Part shown: in pieces, positions 1-8,363 of the stretch
How the letters are laid out: every line of letters starts with the position of its first letter
How positions within the stretch are numbered: the first letter of the stretch is position 1
Position numbers and translations under genes: made by a program
Notes under the pieces: model-generated
What the model was told of the DNA's origin: nothing
Database searches by the model: none
The model's input: only the letters and a program-made list of their open reading frames with translations
Source: Nisaea acidiphila
GTDB lineage: Bacteria; Pseudomonadota; Alphaproteobacteria; Thalassobaculales; Thalassobaculaceae
DNA: 64,000 bases
NCBI RefSeq assembly: GCF_024662015.1
Contig: NZ_CP102480.1
Span: 1,026,501-1,090,500, forward strand
Reading direction: 5' to 3'

Positions 1-1
1 G

Positions 2-433
2 CTGATCAAACGGCAGGACCGGGACGGCACGCTCTGGCAGAGCGATCCCGATGCCTGCTGCCATCTGCGCAAGGTTATCCCCCTGCAGCAGGCGATCACT
101 CCTTTCGGACTCATCATTACCGGCCGCAAACGCGCCCACGGCGGGCTGCGAGCGGAAATCGATCCGATCGAGCTGTTCGGAGGACGCATCCGGGTCAATC
201 CGCTCGCGGATTGGGACGAGGCGCGGATCGACGCGGAATTCACCGTGCGCGATCTTCCGCGCCATCCGCTCCAGGCCTCGGGCTACCGCTCCATCGGCTG
301 CGCGCCCTGCACGGATCCGGTTTCCGCCGGCGCGTCCCAACGATCGGGCCGCTGGTCGAACCGCGCTAAGACCGAGTGTGGCATCCATTTCGACAAGAAC
401 GGCACGGTCCGCCGCGATCAGGCAGCGGCCTAG
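2..433 (+). CDS. cysH: Assimilatory APS/PAPS reductase CysH, C-terminal part
   Basis: Reduces adenylyl sulfate (APS) or PAPS to sulfite in cytosolic sulfate assimilation. The start lies left of the window; about 143 C-terminal residues remain. The visible part has the CC pair in CCHLRKV, the SIGCAPCT pair and the ECGIH catalytic cysteine motif near the C terminus. Presence of all of CC...CxxC together with the ECG cysteine is, by family knowledge, typical of the 4Fe-4S enzymes that prefer APS. The segment between (PLQQAITPFGLIITGRKR) fits the family. The next gene, fpr, lies 190 bp downstream on the same strand and could supply reduced ferredoxin to sulfite reduction, but a shared transcript is only a guess. 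The family call is firm; APS rather than PAPS preference is inferred. Confidence 0.93.
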   Translation: MIKRQDRDGTLWQSDPDACCHLRKVIPLQQAITPFGLIITGRKRAHGGLRAEIDPIELFGGRIRVNPLADWDEARIDAEFTVRDLPRHPLQASGYRSIGCAPCTDPVSAGASQRSGRWSNRAKTECGIHFDKNGTVRRDQAAA

Positions 434-622
434 CCGCAACCCACCCACAGAGCCTTGCACGGGCGGGACCGATCGCCGCGCCCGGCAGGGAAAGATTGAA
501 CCAGAAGGCCGCCGGGGCTAGAAAACGGCGGTCAATGGCCCGGCGAGGCCATCGACATCAACAACCGCCCCCGAGCGGGCGGTGCCGGCCCCGTCCGGCC
601 CTCTCAACAGGAGAGCAGGTAA

Positions 623-1465
623 GTGAACATGATGGATAGTCACGCCAAGACCGCAGAAAGCGCGCAAGAACGAGGCACTGGTGGGTTCCCGGTTCCGGAC
701 GGCGTGTTCGCCGAGACCGTGACAGAAGTGCAGCATTATACGGACCGCTTGTTCCGCTTCCGCATGACGCGCCCTCAGAGCTTCCGCTTCCGCTCCGGCG
801 AGTTCGTGATGATCGGCCTGCCGAACGCCGAGAAGCCGGTCTACCGCGCCTATTCCATCGCCAGCCCGTCCTGGGACGAGGAGCTCGAATTCTTCTCCAT
901 CAAAGTGCCGGACGGCCCGCTGACCGAGCACCTGCAGAAGGTTCAACCTGGCGACACCATATTGATGCGCAAGAAGCCGACAGGCACGCTGGTCAACGAT
1001 GCCCTGCTTCCCGGCAAGCGCCTCTACATGTTCTCCACCGGCACCGGCATCGCGCCTTTCGCCTCCGTGATCCGCGATCCCGAGACCTACGAGAAATTTG
1101 AGGAGCTGATCCTTACCCATACCTGCCGCCAGGTCGACGAACTGACCTACGGCAAGGAACTCGTCGCGTCTCTGAAGCAGGACGCGGTGTTCGGCGAACT
1201 GGCCGGCCCGCAACTTACCCTCTATTCGACCACGACGCGCGAAGAGAGCGAGCAAATGGGACGTATCACCGATCTCATGGAGAGCGGGAAGCTCTACCAG
1301 GATCTCGGCGTTCCGCCGCTCAATCCCGACACCGACCGGGTGATGATCTGCGGTTCCATGGCGATGCTGAAAGACGTCAAGGAACTCTGCGAGAAAGCCG
1401 GTCTGAACGAGGGCGCGAACAACAATCCCGCCGAATTTGTCGTCGAGCGCGCTTTCGTCGGGTGA
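623..1465 (+). CDS. fpr: Ferredoxin/flavodoxin--NADP+ reductase
   Basis: FAD enzyme exchanging electrons between NADP(H) and ferredoxin or flavodoxin in the cytosol; bacterial Fpr proteins serve redox balance and oxidative-stress responses. The 280-aa protein has the FAD-binding RAYSIAS motif, the GPLTEHL loop, the pyridine-nucleotide motif GTGIAPFASVIRD, MICGSMAM, and a C terminus ending in VERAFVG typical of the plant-type/bacterial FNR family. It is slightly longer than the usual about 257 aa because of an N-terminal extension. The GTG at 623 is preferred because AGGAG sits about 9 nt upstream; ATG 629 or 632 are alternatives. The 190 bp before it contain a short GC hairpin (564-583) with no T-tract and no other gene. 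Confidence 0.95.
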   Translation: MNMMDSHAKTAESAQERGTGGFPVPDGVFAETVTEVQHYTDRLFRFRMTRPQSFRFRSGEFVMIGLPNAEKPVYRAYSIASPSWDEELEFFSIKVPDGPLTEHLQKVQPGDTILMRKKPTGTLVNDALLPGKRLYMFSTGTGIAPFASVIRDPETYEKFEELILTHTCRQVDELTYGKELVASLKQDAVFGELAGPQLTLYSTTTREESEQMGRITDLMESGKLYQDLGVPPLNPDTDRVMICGSMAMLKDVKELCEKAGLNEGANNNPAEFVVERAFVG

Positions 1466-1670
1466 ATTCACGCGCAGCAATCGGCGCCGGTTAAGCCGGC
1501 ATTAAGAATCCTCCTGTATTTTCCTCAAATACCCGCTAAGCTGACGCATACGTTTCGGTGTCAGGACGGCGGGTAAGGAAATGAGCGTCCATGGAGTCAG
1601 CTTGCCCGCTCGGGCCAAGCGTCGCACAAGATGGAGCATATCGGCCGAGTACGGCCTTCGGAGGAGCATG

Positions 1671-2222
1671 ATGGCGTCGCAGCAAGGACTGTGGACATCG
1701 GGCGCCCCAGGCGCGCCGGCTTCAGGAGAGACCGAATCCGACACCGATGCGCTCGTCTTCGTGGACGACCTTCCTGGCGTCGACGAAGACGAGAGTGTCG
1801 CGGCTCAACTCCCCTGGCGCGTTCTGATCGTCGACGATGACGAGGCCGTCCACCAATCGACCATCTTTGCCTTGGGCGGGGAAACGGTGCTCGGCCGGCC
1901 CCTGCATTTTCATCAGGCCTATTCCGGAGTGGACGCGTTCGACGTGCTCCTCAGCTGCGACGGTTTTGCACTTGTCCTGCTCGATATCGTGATGGAGACG
2001 CCGGATGCCGGGTTCGAACTCGCGCGGCGCATCCGCGAAGAACTTAAGAACAATGAGATCCGGATTGTTGTCCGTACGGGACAGCCGGGACTGGTCTCCG
2101 AGAAGGATGCGAGAGCGACGACGGACATCAACCGCTATGTGCTCAAATCCGAACTGACGCAACCGGTCCTGCTCGACGTCGTGAGTTCGGAAATCCGCCA
2201 GTTCAGCGACCAAACGAACTGA
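1671..2222 (+). CDS. Stand-alone receiver-domain protein (DUF3369-type receiver)
   Basis: An acidic N-terminal segment of about 50 residues is followed by a CheY-like receiver domain: VLIVDDDEAVHQ supplies the acidic pocket, ALVLLDIVMET the phospho-acceptor Asp, and IVVRTGQPG and YVLKSEL the switch and Lys positions. The sequence resembles the receiver found at the start of DUF3369-containing proteins, where long effector or GAF regions follow; here nothing follows and the protein stops at about 183 aa. GGAGGAG at 1660-1666 favours ATG 1671 (5-nt spacing); the frame is open upstream to an ATG at 1581. No kinase gene is adjacent. The role (phosphotransfer, or regulation through protein contacts) cannot be told from the sequence. 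Confidence 0.75.
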   Translation: MASQQGLWTSGAPGAPASGETESDTDALVFVDDLPGVDEDESVAAQLPWRVLIVDDDEAVHQSTIFALGGETVLGRPLHFHQAYSGVDAFDVLLSCDGFALVLLDIVMETPDAGFELARRIREELKNNEIRIVVRTGQPGLVSEKDARATTDINRYVLKSELTQPVLLDVVSSEIRQFSDQTN

Positions 2223-2281
2223 TCCCTAAAAGCATAGCGGCCCGCCGATCGTTCGACAGGCCGCTTCCCTTCCGATGGTAG

Positions 2282-4030
2282 TTACCGTGCCCCGACACGT
2301 ACGACGTCTCCGTCGAATGTCGGAACGCTGAGCACGAACGGATCTGTCCGGTAGCAAAGCGCCTGCTCCTCAAGAATTCCGAGGGCCACTTTCTCCCCAA
2401 GGCGCACGCTGTCGTAGTAGTCGGCGAAGTAGTGCACGCCGCCCATGTTCCGCCCGATCGAGATGTTCGCCGCGAGCTTGTTCAGTTCCGCCTCAAGCGA
2501 GAGGAACGGACCGTCGCAAATCTCTTCGAGCGCGCTCCCGTTGGCATTCGGCACATAGTGTACCGGCTGGTCGCCGGCCTGATAACGGGCGAACATCACC
2601 TTGTCGCCGCGCCGAAGGAGCACCGCGTCCGTGTCGAAGAATGCCTTAAGCATGGTCACACATGCCCCGGCGACCGCGGCATGGCCGGCACCGTAAGAGG
2701 GATGCATCGGAGAACCTTCCTGAAAGGCCATCGGCAGGAGTGCTTCGTTGCTGGGATTGATCGCACGCACGGCATCGACGGTCTTCTCGATCGCGGTTAC
2801 GAGCGTGCCGAACCTGCCTTCGGTCACCGGAAAAGCGCTGTCGATGGCAGCGGCCTTCTCGATCCGAGCTGCGAGCGCTTCCGGTCGAAGCCGCATATGG
2901 GTATTGAACTTCTGGAACCGCACCGCCTTCAGCGCCCGGGTCGCGACTTCCGTCACCAAGGTAAGAATGTGCGGGCCCCCGAAGAGAGCGAAGCCGCCCG
3001 CCGCCCATGGATGACTTTCGAGCGAGTCGTAATTGTAGGAGGCCAGGCTGTTCATGAAGAGATTACCTTCGCCCGACAGACTTTCGAAAGACGGGTCGAA
3101 CGGCGCACCTCCGTCACTTTTCATCCCCAGGAGAATGAGGCAAGCATTCAGATAGGCCTCGTAGAGCGCGTCGTCATGCACATAGGTTGCGAGATCGCGC
3201 GGAACGCAGATGAATCGGCGCCCTCCCGCGAACAGCGTGCTGTTGTTCCGCACGTCCTCTCCATTCTGTACGCATAACCAGTCATTCCAGGTGGTCATCC
3301 AGTTCCGGTCTGCCGCGATCGGAACCTTCTGATCGATCTGCAGCGCGCCGTATTGGATAATGCCGTCTGCCGGGCCGCCGCCGTCTTGCCGGGTGTTGCC
3401 GATCAGCATGAATTGCGAAAGATACGGGCCGACCCCGACCCCCGGGGAAGATCCCCGGAACGCCGTTTGCGGCGTCACGTCGCCATCGACATTCAATCGC
3501 GGCCGGTCCGGATAGCCGGCCTTTGCATAGGCAAGATGGTTCAACCGGTCGAGCGATGCCAGCAGCTCCGCATTTCCGCTGCCGTCTCTGAATGCCGTCA
3601 GCGGCACGTCCCGCAGGACCGCGAGCTCGTAGACCTCCGCCATCTCGTATGCCAGTTCGTCCGAGCCCAGCGCAGGCGCCGGCGGCATCGTGACTGCTTG
3701 CGCATCGGGGCCTTCGAGGCTGTAGACCACACCCGCGGTCGGCGCCTCCCAGGCGCGCTCTTTCTTGCGAGCCGCACGGACTTCGGTGGTGAACGGCACG
3801 ATAAATCCGTTGTCGACGGCTCTGCGAAACCCGACGAAATCCTCGCCGCGCTCGATCAATCCGGTGCCGGACGAATGTTCGAGCCCCTTTGTGAAGCTCA
3901 TCGCATAATTTGCCGACGCGTAACGCTGCTCGTCACCATTCGCCTTTTGCGCGGGGTGAACCCTACCCTTCGCCTTCTCGGCGGCACTCACCCGTACGCG
4001 GAATGCTTCTTCTCTTCGGTTGCTGGTCAT
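2282..4030 (-). CDS. Vanadium-dependent haloperoxidase (bromoperoxidase-like, PAP2 fold)
   Basis: Oxidises halides with hydrogen peroxide using bound vanadate; typical of marine organisms. The protein is 582 aa, the usual length for red-algal/bacterial VBPO-like enzymes. Vanadate-site motifs are in order: K374 and R382 in KFNTHMRLRPEAL, catalytic H443 in SPMHPSYGAGHA with G449 and H450, and R527 and the axial H533 in RNMGGVHYFAD. The position that is Ser in Corallina-type bromoperoxidase (between Tyr-Gly and Gly-His) is Ala448 here. No signal peptide is evident. The ATG at 4030 is chosen because AGGAGG lies 5 nt upstream; the frame runs further up to 4120 without a comparable site. It is divergent from the ATP-grasp operon. 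Halide preference cannot be predicted. Confidence 0.9.
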   Translation of the reverse strand: MTSNRREEAFRVRVSAAEKAKGRVHPAQKANGDEQRYASANYAMSFTKGLEHSSGTGLIERGEDFVGFRRAVDNGFIVPFTTEVRAARKKERAWEAPTAGVVYSLEGPDAQAVTMPPAPALGSDELAYEMAEVYELAVLRDVPLTAFRDGSGNAELLASLDRLNHLAYAKAGYPDRPRLNVDGDVTPQTAFRGSSPGVGVGPYLSQFMLIGNTRQDGGGPADGIIQYGALQIDQKVPIAADRNWMTTWNDWLCVQNGEDVRNNSTLFAGGRRFICVPRDLATYVHDDALYEAYLNACLILLGMKSDGGAPFDPSFESLSGEGNLFMNSLASYNYDSLESHPWAAGGFALFGGPHILTLVTEVATRALKAVRFQKFNTHMRLRPEALAARIEKAAAIDSAFPVTEGRFGTLVTAIEKTVDAVRAINPSNEALLPMAFQEGSPMHPSYGAGHAAVAGACVTMLKAFFDTDAVLLRRGDKVMFARYQAGDQPVHYVPNANGSALEEICDGPFLSLEAELNKLAANISIGRNMGGVHYFADYYDSVRLGEKVALGILEEQALCYRTDPFVLSVPTFDGDVVRVGAR

Positions 4031-4429
4031 GATGGCCTCCTTCAATTTGTCCATGGCGAGGCGGCGCGGTGCCGCCCCCCCGTCATTCCCGCCAGCTCTC
4101 CCACGCAATGCGTCATGCATGTGCCAACAGGCACGAGAAACACTTATTGATTGATTATTTTTTGGATCTGAAATTCACAAAACACCGAGCTCCGCAACGA
4201 ACAAGATCATCAATACTTTATTTTTTAGGAATTTATTCGGGATGTGAGCGCACGCACATTTGGCGCAACAGAAGATGACTCACACGCAATAATAGTTATT
4301 ATTATTCGAAAATTTCTTCCCGGGCACTCTGCATACCGGTACCGTCGGAACGGGTTCCAGACCCGGCGTCACATGCCTGAAATCTTCGCACTTGCGAAAA
4401 CATCGGAGAAATTGCTCTAATTTGTATCC
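4031..4429. other. Intergenic region between divergent genes, AT-rich, with a palindrome
   Basis: About 400 bp separate the haloperoxidase and ATP-grasp genes and must hold both promoters. From roughly 4140 to 4320 it is distinctly more AT-rich than the flanks. A 16-bp inverted repeat (AATAATA-GT-TATTATT) lies at 4288-4303. I see no convincing open reading frame or RNA gene in it, and I could not settle -35/-10 boxes. Confidence 0.5.
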
Positions 4430-5857
4430 ATGGGAGCAGGCTCGAACGATTACGATGAAATGTTTGGCGTCGACGGCAAGGTTCGCGAGCCTTACCGCGA
4501 CTATCACAACTGGATCGACCAAGAAGATCCGGCTCAACTTCTGAAAAAGTCCGCCGAGGCGGAAACCTTTTTCAGGCGCACCGGGATCACCTTCAACGTC
4601 TATGGCGATGCCCAGAACACCGAGCGGCTGATCCCGTTCGATGTGGTGCCCCGGGTCGTGTCTGCCAGGGAATGGTCGCGTCTCGCCCGCGGGATCGAGC
4701 AGCGCGTCCGCGCCATCAACGCCTTTCTGCACGATATCTATCACCGCCAGGAAATCATCCGTGCCGGCCGCGTTCCGGAGAGGCTGATCGCCGAGAACAG
4801 CGCTTTCGAGCCAAAGATGATCGGCGTGTCCCCTCCCGGCGGCGTCTACACTCATATTGTCGGCATCGATCTTGTCCGGACCGGCGACAATGAGTTCTTC
4901 GTTCTCGAAGACAATGCGCGCACGCCGTCCGGCGTCTCCTACATGCTGGAAAACCGGGAGACGATGCTGCAGATGTTCCCGGAACTCTTCTCCAAGATTC
5001 CGGTACAGAGCGTCAGCGATTATCCGAAGAACCTTCGGCGGGCTCTGGCAAGATCGGCGCCGCGCGCCTGCGGCGGGCGGCCGGTCATCGCGGTTCTGAC
5101 CCCGGGCATTCACAATTCCGCCTATTTCGAGCATTCCTTCCTCGCCGACCAGATGGGGGCCGAACTGGTCGAGGGGCACGACCTGCGCGTGATCGACGGC
5201 CGCGTCGCCATGCGGACGACCAAAGGCTACACGCCGATCGACGTGATCTACCGCCGCGTCGACGACGAATTCCTCGATCCTCTGAACTTCAATCCGGACT
5301 CCATGCTCGGCGTGCCGGGTATTCTGGACGTCTACCGGTCAGGCGGCATCACGCTCGCCAACGCGCCCGGAACCGGGATCGCCGACGACAAGGCGGTCTA
5401 TTCCTACATGCCCGAGATCGTTCAGTTCTATACGGGCGAAGCGCCGATCCTGAAGAATGTCGATACCTGGCGCTGCAGCGAACCGGACTCACTGGCCTAT
5501 GTGCTCGAGCACCTGGAAGAGCTGGTGGTGAAGGAAGTGCACGGATCGGGCGGCTACGGCATGCTGATCGGCCCGACCGCGAGCAAGAAGGAAATCGCCC
5601 GGTTCCGCAAACTCCTGAAGGCAAAGCCCGGCAACTATATTGCCCAGCCGACGCTCGCGCTCTCGACCGTGCCGATCCTGACGAAGGCGGGCCTGGCCCC
5701 GCGCCACGTCGACCTTCGTCCCTTCGTCCTGGTCTCGCCGGAGAGCATCGACATCACCCCCGGGGGGCTCACCCGGGTCGCTCTCAAGAAGGGCTCGCTC
5801 GTGGTGAATTCCAGCCAGGGCGGCGGCACCAAAGACACCTGGGTACTGGACGACTGA
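4430..5857 (+). CDS. Circularly permuted ATP-grasp protein (COG2308, DUF404/DUF407)
   Basis: A 475-aa predicted peptide ligase of the circularly permuted ATP-grasp type. Family hallmarks are the N-terminal YDEMFG...VREPYRDY segment, RLIPFDVVPRVVSAREW, VLEDNARTPSGVSYMLENR, the ATP-binding VVKEVHGSGGYGMLIGP and the C-terminal RPFVLVSPESIDITPGGLTRVAL. It heads a tight four-gene operon with alpha-E, transglutaminase-like and Anbu genes, a combination known from many proteobacteria. Comparative genomics has predicted such sets to make or modify an isopeptide-linked product, but the substrate is not established. Its stop codon overlaps the next start (TGATG). ATG 4430 fits the family N terminus although no good ribosome site is visible; ATG 4460 is possible but cuts the conserved start. 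Confidence 0.9.
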   Translation: MGAGSNDYDEMFGVDGKVREPYRDYHNWIDQEDPAQLLKKSAEAETFFRRTGITFNVYGDAQNTERLIPFDVVPRVVSAREWSRLARGIEQRVRAINAFLHDIYHRQEIIRAGRVPERLIAENSAFEPKMIGVSPPGGVYTHIVGIDLVRTGDNEFFVLEDNARTPSGVSYMLENRETMLQMFPELFSKIPVQSVSDYPKNLRRALARSAPRACGGRPVIAVLTPGIHNSAYFEHSFLADQMGAELVEGHDLRVIDGRVAMRTTKGYTPIDVIYRRVDDEFLDPLNFNPDSMLGVPGILDVYRSGGITLANAPGTGIADDKAVYSYMPEIVQFYTGEAPILKNVDTWRCSEPDSLAYVLEHLEELVVKEVHGSGGYGMLIGPTASKKEIARFRKLLKAKPGNYIAQPTLALSTVPILTKAGLAPRHVDLRPFVLVSPESIDITPGGLTRVALKKGSLVVNSSQGGGTKDTWVLDD

Positions 5858-6798
5858 TGCTGGGAAAATCCGCAGGCGGCCTTTACTGGATGTTCCGCTA
5901 CCTGGAGCGGAGCGAGAATCTCGCACGGCTTCTGGAAGCCGGTTTCCGGATCGCGCTGACCCGGTCTTCGGCCGCAACCAGCGAATGGCAGTCCGTCGTT
6001 GCGACGGCAGGGGTCACGGCCGGATTCGAAGCCAAGCACGACGAATACACCGGCGCCAACGTCGTCGATTTCCTGCTGCGGGACCGGGACAATTCGTCGA
6101 GTGTCCGCGCGGTAACCGATCAGGCCCGCACCAACGCCCGCATGGTCCGTACCGCTCTCACCAGAGAGGTTTGGGAGGCCACAAACGAGTGCTGGATGGT
6201 GTTGAACCAGATCCTGCAGCGACCGATACGCGAACGCGATCTCCCCGAGATTCTTAGCGTTATCAAGCAGCAGAGCACGCTGGTGCGTGGAACCATGTTC
6301 GGCACGATGCTGAGGAACGACATCTACAATTTCTCCCGGCTCGGCACCTTCATCGAGCGGGCGGACAACACGGCCCGGATACTGGACGTCAAATACTACG
6401 TCCTGCTGCCGTCGCTCTCCCATGTCGGCTCGTCCCTCGACAACGTACAGTGGGAAACCATCTTGCGCTCGGTCTCCGCCAACCGGTCCTATCGCTGGCT
6501 GAACGGCGAGGACATCAATCCGAGCAGCATCGCCGACTTTCTCATTCTCGACCGCAGCATGCCGCGCTCGCTGGCCCATTGCGTCCAGGAGATTCTCGTC
6601 AACTTGAATCAGCTCGCCGTCGCCTATGACGAGCGCAAGCCATGCCATGAATGCGCCGAGAAAATCTTCGAGAAACTCGACAAGCGATCGATCGATTCCA
6701 TTCTCGCGTCTGGCTTGCACGAATTCTTAAAGAATTTCATCCAAGGTATGAGTGAGCTCAGCAGCCAGATCGAACAGGACTACAGGTTCTACAGCTAG
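5857..6798 (+). CDS. Alpha-E domain protein (COG2307, DUF403)
   Basis: A 313-aa all-helical protein of the alpha-E family, almost always encoded beside the circularly permuted ATP-grasp ligase. Recognisable are the N-terminal LGKSAGGLYWMFRYLERSENLARLLE, the central FSRLGTFIERADNTARILDVKYY and the C-terminal HEFLKNFIQGMSELSSQIEQDYRF. Biochemical function is unknown; partnership with the ligase is inferred from genomic linkage. Its ATG overlaps the upstream TGA by one base, so translation is probably coupled, and the transglutaminase-like gene begins 2 bp after its stop. Confidence 0.9.
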   Translation: MLGKSAGGLYWMFRYLERSENLARLLEAGFRIALTRSSAATSEWQSVVATAGVTAGFEAKHDEYTGANVVDFLLRDRDNSSSVRAVTDQARTNARMVRTALTREVWEATNECWMVLNQILQRPIRERDLPEILSVIKQQSTLVRGTMFGTMLRNDIYNFSRLGTFIERADNTARILDVKYYVLLPSLSHVGSSLDNVQWETILRSVSANRSYRWLNGEDINPSSIADFLILDRSMPRSLAHCVQEILVNLNQLAVAYDERKPCHECAEKIFEKLDKRSIDSILASGLHEFLKNFIQGMSELSSQIEQDYRFYS

Positions 6799-6800
6799 CC

Positions 6801-7604
6801 ATGCGCCTCAGGATTTCACACAGGACGAGCTATCACTACGACGCTCCGGTCCCCTTCGCGCTTCAGCAATTGCGCAAGACGCCGCGCTCATTTGCCATGC
6901 AGTCCGTCTTGGACTGGCAGATCACGCTGGAAGGCGCGAAGGAAGAGCTGAGCTTCACCGATCAGCACGGCAATCACGTCATTCTCAGCAGCATCGAGAG
7001 CGGCAGCGAGGAAATCACCATCCTCGTCGAAGGCGACGTCGAGACCCACAACACCCATGGCGTCCTCGGCGAGGAAGGCTTTCAGCCCCCGTTCTGGTAC
7101 TACCTCCGGGAGACCCCCTCGACGGCTCCTGGCCCGGAAGTGCGGAAGCTGCTGAAAGGTCTTGATCCGGAACCGGATGGCGATATCAGCCAGCTGCACG
7201 CGTTAAGCGCACTGATTCGCGATAACGTAGCCTACGAAACCGGAATGACCGAGGTCACCACGACCTCGGAAGACGCCCTGAAGGCGGGTCACGGCGTATG
7301 TCAGGATCACACGCATATCATGATCGCCGCCGCCCGGACGCTCGGCTACGCGTCCCGCTATGTCAGCGGTTACCTTATGATGAACGACCGCGTGCACCAG
7401 GACGCGGCACACGCGTGGGCGGAAATTCACGTCGCCGATATCGGCTGGGTCGGCTTCGACGTCTCTAACGGGTATTCGCCCGACGAACGATATGTTCGTG
7501 TCGCCTGTGGTTTGGATTATAAAGAAGCGGCGCCTGTTTCCGGGGTGCGGTTCGGCGACAGCGCCGAATCCCTCTCCGTCAACCTGCAGGTGGAACAACA
7601 GTAA
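6801..7604 (+). CDS. Transglutaminase-like cysteine protease-fold protein (COG1305)
   Basis: A 267-aa protein with an N-terminal beta region (bacterial transglutaminase-like N domain, MRLRISHRTSYHYDAPV) followed by a transglutaminase/papain-fold core. The catalytic triad is visible: C167 in AGHGVCQDHTH, H204 in AAHAWAEIH and D220 in GFDVSNG. Members in this operon context are thought to cut or form amide bonds on the operon's product; this is inference. No signal peptide is seen, so it is probably cytosolic like its partners. It follows the alpha-E gene by 2 bp and precedes anbu by 27 bp. Confidence 0.9.
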   Translation: MRLRISHRTSYHYDAPVPFALQQLRKTPRSFAMQSVLDWQITLEGAKEELSFTDQHGNHVILSSIESGSEEITILVEGDVETHNTHGVLGEEGFQPPFWYYLRETPSTAPGPEVRKLLKGLDPEPDGDISQLHALSALIRDNVAYETGMTEVTTTSEDALKAGHGVCQDHTHIMIAAARTLGYASRYVSGYLMMNDRVHQDAAHAWAEIHVADIGWVGFDVSNGYSPDERYVRVACGLDYKEAAPVSGVRFGDSAESLSVNLQVEQQ

Positions 7605-7631
7605 CCGCATCCTTCGGAGTCTTCGGAAACC

Positions 7632-8363
7632 ATGACCTACTGTGTCGGCCTCAGGCTGGAGAAAGGTCTCGTTTTCATGTCCGACACCCGCACCAACTCG
7701 GGTGTCGACAATATTTCCCAGTTCAAGAAGCTGTTCACCTGGGCGCAGCCGGGCGAGCGCGTGATCACCATGCTGACCGCCGGCAATCTCGCGACGACTC
7801 AGACCGTGGTCAGCCTGATCGACGAGCGGACCAAGGCCCCCGAAGACCGCAATCCCTCGATCCTTGAGGCGCCGTCCATGTTCGACGTCGCGCGTCAGGT
7901 CGGCGCGATGCTCCGAGACGTGATCCGGACCGCCTCGCCGACGGGAGAGCGCGCGGATTCGAAATTCGACGCGACGATCATTCTCGGCGGCCAGATCCGC
8001 GGCGGCGCCCCGCGGCTCTTCATGATCTACCCTGAAGGCAATTTTCTGGAAGCGTCCGAGGACACCCCCTTCTTCCAGATCGGCGAGACGAAATACGGCC
8101 GGCCGATCATCCTGCGCGCCTACGAGCCGACGATGAGCTTCGAGGAGGCGGTTAAGCTGCTCTTCGTCTCCTTCGACTCCACAATAAAGGCCAATCTTTC
8201 CGTCGGCCTGCCGCTGGATCTCCAAACCTACGAGTCGGACAGTTTCGAAATCGGCCATCAGCGCCGGGTGACGGCGGACGATCCCTATTACATGTCTGTC
8301 TCGCAAGGCTGGGGCGACGCCCTGAAGAGCGCCTTCAACGCGCTACCGGACTTTCATTTCTGA
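7632..8363 (+). CDS. Anbu (ancestral beta subunit) proteasome-like N-terminal nucleophile hydrolase, COG3484
   Basis: A 243-aa proteasome/HslV homologue. After Met removal the chain begins with Thr1 (TYCVGLRLEKG), with Asp17 in SDTRTN and Lys at position 31/32 in QFKKLF, matching the Thr-Asp-Lys catalytic set of the family. ATIILGGQIRGGAPRLFMIYPEGNF and FFQIGETKYGRPII are typical of Anbu rather than HslV. Anbu forms open-ended helical rings in studied homologues, and its physiological substrate is unknown. It is the last gene of the ATP-grasp/alpha-E/transglutaminase operon, implying that it processes the same product. Its 3' end overlaps the convergent membrane-protein gene by 29 bp. Confidence 0.92.
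   Translation: MTYCVGLRLEKGLVFMSDTRTNSGVDNISQFKKLFTWAQPGERVITMLTAGNLATTQTVVSLIDERTKAPEDRNPSILEAPSMFDVARQVGAMLRDVIRTASPTGERADSKFDATIILGGQIRGGAPRLFMIYPEGNFLEASEDTPFFQIGETKYGRPIILRAYEPTMSFEEAVKLLFVSFDSTIKANLSVGLPLDLQTYESDSFEIGHQRRVTADDPYYMSVSQGWGDALKSAFNALPDFHF

Noticed and set aside
564-583. ACCGCCC/GGGCGGT hairpin before fpr as an attenuator or riboswitch
   Set aside because: It is a single short GC hairpin with no T-run and no recognisable aptamer elements.
1485-1506. GCCGG-TTAAG-CCGGC hairpin after fpr as a terminator
   Set aside because: The stem is only 5 bp and no T-tract follows.
2432-3277. Long plus-strand frame within the haloperoxidase gene
   Set aside because: It is antisense to a gene with clear catalytic motifs and has no recognisable sequence features.
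4239-4256. CRP-like site (TGTGA...CACA)
   Set aside because: The halves are not symmetrical around a 6-bp spacer and match poorly.
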